Below the pieces are notes generated by a model. The model was not told the DNA's origin and ran no database searches. It was given only the letters and a program-made list of their open reading frames with translations. Shown here piece by piece: positions 13,350-15,068 of a stretch of DNA of 15,068 nucleotides. How positions within the stretch are numbered: position 1 is the stretch's first letter; every line of letters begins with the position of its first letter. The stretch is from CAYMJO01 sp964391305. Its GTDB lineage: Bacteria; Patescibacteriota; CALEFQ01. The stretch spans positions 1 through 15,068 of the forward strand of contig CAYMJO010000020.1 in NCBI GenBank assembly GCA_964391305.1, read 5' to 3'. Position numbers and translations under genes: made by a program.

Positions 13350-15068
13350 CTACTTCATCTTCCTCAACTCAATAACCTTATTCCTAAGTCTTGCCGCTTT
13401 CTCGAATTCGAGATTCTTCGCGGCGAGGTCCATTTTTGCCTCTAACTCCTCTGTGATTCTCTTTATCTCGTCTTGCGGAATATTTGCGATATCTTTTTTC
13501 GATAGAATTTTATCTTTTGGAACAAGGCTGTCATCGCGGATTGCTTTTTTGATCCCTCGCGGCGTTATGCCGTGTTTTTTATTGTACACATTCTGTGTTC
13601 TCCTTCGCCTTCGGGTTTCATTGATCGCGCGCTTCATCGAGCCTGTCAAGCGATCTGCGTACATGATGACGTGTCCCGAAATATGCCTCGCCGCTCTTCC
13701 CATTGTCTGAATGAGTGAAACATCGGAGCGCAGAAATCCTTCTTTGTCCGCGTCAAGTATCACAATAAGTGAAACTTCGGGAAGATCGAGCCCCTCTCGG
13801 AGAAGATTTATTCCGACTACAACGTCATATTTTCCAAAACGTAGGTCTTTCAGGATTTCTAGGCGTTCCAATGTGTCAATTTCTGAATGCAGATAATGCA
13901 CTTTTATATTCGCCTCCGCGAGATAATTTGTCAAATCCTCCGCCATGCGTTTTGTTAGAGTTGTTATGAGCATGCGCTGTTTTTTCTTAGCGCATTTTGA
14001 TATTTCATTCATCAAATCGTCAATTTGATTTTTTGTCGGTTTTACTTCAACTGTTGGATCAAGTAGTCCCGTTGGACGAATCAATTGCTCGACTGGTTTT
14101 CCACCGGATTTTTTCAATTCATATTCTTTTGGCGTCGCAGAAACAAAAACACATTGATTATAATGCCTTTCAAATTCATCGAAAGTCAGCGGGCGATTAT
14201 CTTTTGCGGATGGAAGCCTGAATCCATATTCGACCAAAATGCCTTTTCTGGCTTTGTCTCCCTCGTACATTCCGCCGATTTGCGGGATTGTCATGTGTGA
14301 TTCATCGATGAACATTAGGAAATCCTTTGGAAAATAATCCAAGAGTACTTTCGGAGGCTCACCGGATTTTCTTCCATCAAAATATTTTGAATAATTTTCT
14401 ATTCCTTTCACGCTTCCGGTTTCCTTGATCATTTCCAAGTCAAATTTTGTTCTCTGCGTAAGCCTCTGCGCTTCGAGGAGCTTTCCAGATTTTCCAAATT
14501 TTTTCACCTGCGACTTCATGTCGTTTTTTATCTGTTCCAAAATTTCTTCGATCCCTTCAGGAGGAAGAACATAATGAGTGTTTGGATAAATTTCGACTTC
14601 GGATTTTTTTTCAAAAAGTTTTCCCGTGAGGGCGTCAATTATTTCAATCTTCTCAATCTCATCTCCGAAAAAATTGATCCGCACGATATTTTCATCTTCA
14701 TATCCCGGAAAAATGTCGACTACATCTCCTCTTACTCTGAAAGTTCCCCTGTGAAAATCCATGTCGTTTCTCTGATAGCTTATCTTTATTAAATTTTTTA
14801 AAAAATCGTTTCGTTTTAATTTTTGTTCAGTCTTTAATTTAATTTTTGCTTTTTCATAAAAATCCGGAGAGCCTAAACCGTAAATGCAGGAAACGCTTGC
14901 AATTATGATCACGTCGCGTCTTGAAAGGAGATTCATAGTTGCCTGATGGCGCAATCGGTCGATTTCTTCATTGACGTCCGCGTCTTTCTCTATGTAAAGA
15001 TCGTTTTGCGGCAAATATGATTCCGGCTGATAATAATCGTAATAGCTCACAAAATAGCTCACCGCGTT
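13350..15068 (-). CDS. uvrB: UvrABC excinuclease subunit B, 5' end outside the window
   Basis: UvrB verifies DNA damage handed over by UvrA and recruits UvrC for incision. The frame stays open to the window edge: the last upstream codons read N-A before VSYFVSYYDYYQPESYLP, matching the internal beta-hairpin region, so the GTG at 15062 is not the start. Roughly 80 N-terminal residues including Walker A are off the edge. Visible are the damage-probing tyrosines (YYDYYQPE), ASVSCIYGLGSP (motif Ia region), the domain 2 segment with RGDVVDIFPGY, the DEAD-like box DESH, VSATPKEYEL, RPTGLLDP, TTLTKRMAEDLT, HSEIDTLER, GINLLREGLDLPE, the Q-x-x-GRAAR helicase motif VI and the C-terminal UVR coiled coil (LAAKNLEFEKAARLRNKV). 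The tail ends cleanly with TAG. Everything present looks functional. Confidence 0.97.
   Translation of the reverse strand, partial: NAVSYFVSYYDYYQPESYLPQNDLYIEKDADVNEEIDRLRHQATMNLLSRRDVIIIASVSCIYGLGSPDFYEKAKIKLKTEQKLKRNDFLKNLIKISYQRNDMDFHRGTFRVRGDVVDIFPGYEDENIVRINFFGDEIEKIEIIDALTGKLFEKKSEVEIYPNTHYVLPPEGIEEILEQIKNDMKSQVKKFGKSGKLLEAQRLTQRTKFDLEMIKETGSVKGIENYSKYFDGRKSGEPPKVLLDYFPKDFLMFIDESHMTIPQIGGMYEGDKARKGILVEYGFRLPSAKDNRPLTFDEFERHYNQCVFVSATPKEYELKKSGGKPVEQLIRPTGLLDPTVEVKPTKNQIDDLMNEISKCAKKKQRMLITTLTKRMAEDLTNYLAEANIKVHYLHSEIDTLERLEILKDLRFGKYDVVVGINLLREGLDLPEVSLIVILDADKEGFLRSDVSLIQTMGRAARHISGHVIMYADRLTGSMKRAINETRRRRRTQNVYNKKHGITPRGIKKAIRDDSLVPKDKILSKKDIANIPQDEIKRITEELEAKMDLAAKNLEFEKAARLRNKVIELRKMK

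Noticed and set aside
15060..15062. GTG at 15062 as the uvrB start codon
   Set aside because: The codons upstream to the window edge continue the UvrB family sequence (N-A-V before the YYDYYQPE region), so the gene is cut by the edge.
1..15068. CRISPR arrays, insertion sequences, prophage or defence genes
   Set aside because: No 25-40 base direct repeats with spacers, no transposase or integrase motifs, and no defence-family domains were found; the period-7 arrays are too short in unit to be CRISPR.

Overview
The window looks like an AT-rich bacterial chromosome segment carrying mostly conserved housekeeping genes. My best guess is a Patescibacteria/CPR (Parcubacteria-like) genome. The grounds are family-level: a TsaD with an unusual substrate-loop sequence, a degenerate DHH-family protein, a membrane-anchored TPR protein, a pilus-type ATPase, near-absence of Shine-Dalgarno sites, and period-7 repeats between and inside genes. 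No 16S rRNA is present, so the lineage is inference. The genetic code appears standard: long genes have no in-frame TGA, and stops are TAA, TAG or TGA.

Layout, left to right. (1) A tRNA-Glu(UUC) gene on the minus strand is divergent from tsaD and a TPR-repeat membrane protein on the plus strand, with overlapping divergent promoters and a 13-bp inverted repeat between them. (2) A GspE/PilB-type ATPase lies on the minus strand. It is divergent from a two-gene plus-strand unit: a small AbrB-fold regulator and a 52-residue four-cysteine protein resembling the cluster-binding part of HiPIPs. This unit ends in a 16-bp bidirectional hairpin. (3) A DHH/DHHA1 protein on the minus strand has lost most metal ligands, and a strong consensus promoter fixes its true start. 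(4) A plus-strand run uppP-tsaE-polA-holA links lipid-carrier recycling, tRNA t6A modification and DNA replication, and ends at a bidirectional terminator. (5) On the minus strand are rpsT, truB and uvrB; uvrB runs off the right edge and lacks its N-terminus here.

How the genes work together: tsaD and tsaE supply two parts of the t6A machinery from separate transcription units. polA and holA are DNA synthesis genes. uvrB and polA act in nucleotide excision repair (damage recognition and gap filling). rpsT and truB serve translation. uppP serves the cell-wall lipid carrier.

The most unusual signals are not genes. Seven-base-period repeat arrays fill the tsaE-polA and polA-holA junctions and sit inside the polA reading frame exactly at an interdomain linker. 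At tsaE-polA the units occur in both orientations, and the tsaE stop codon lies inside the array. Two genes (tsaD, polA) have a -10 box exactly six bases before ATG, which predicts leaderless mRNAs. Only one start in the window (the four-cysteine protein) has a strong Shine-Dalgarno site.
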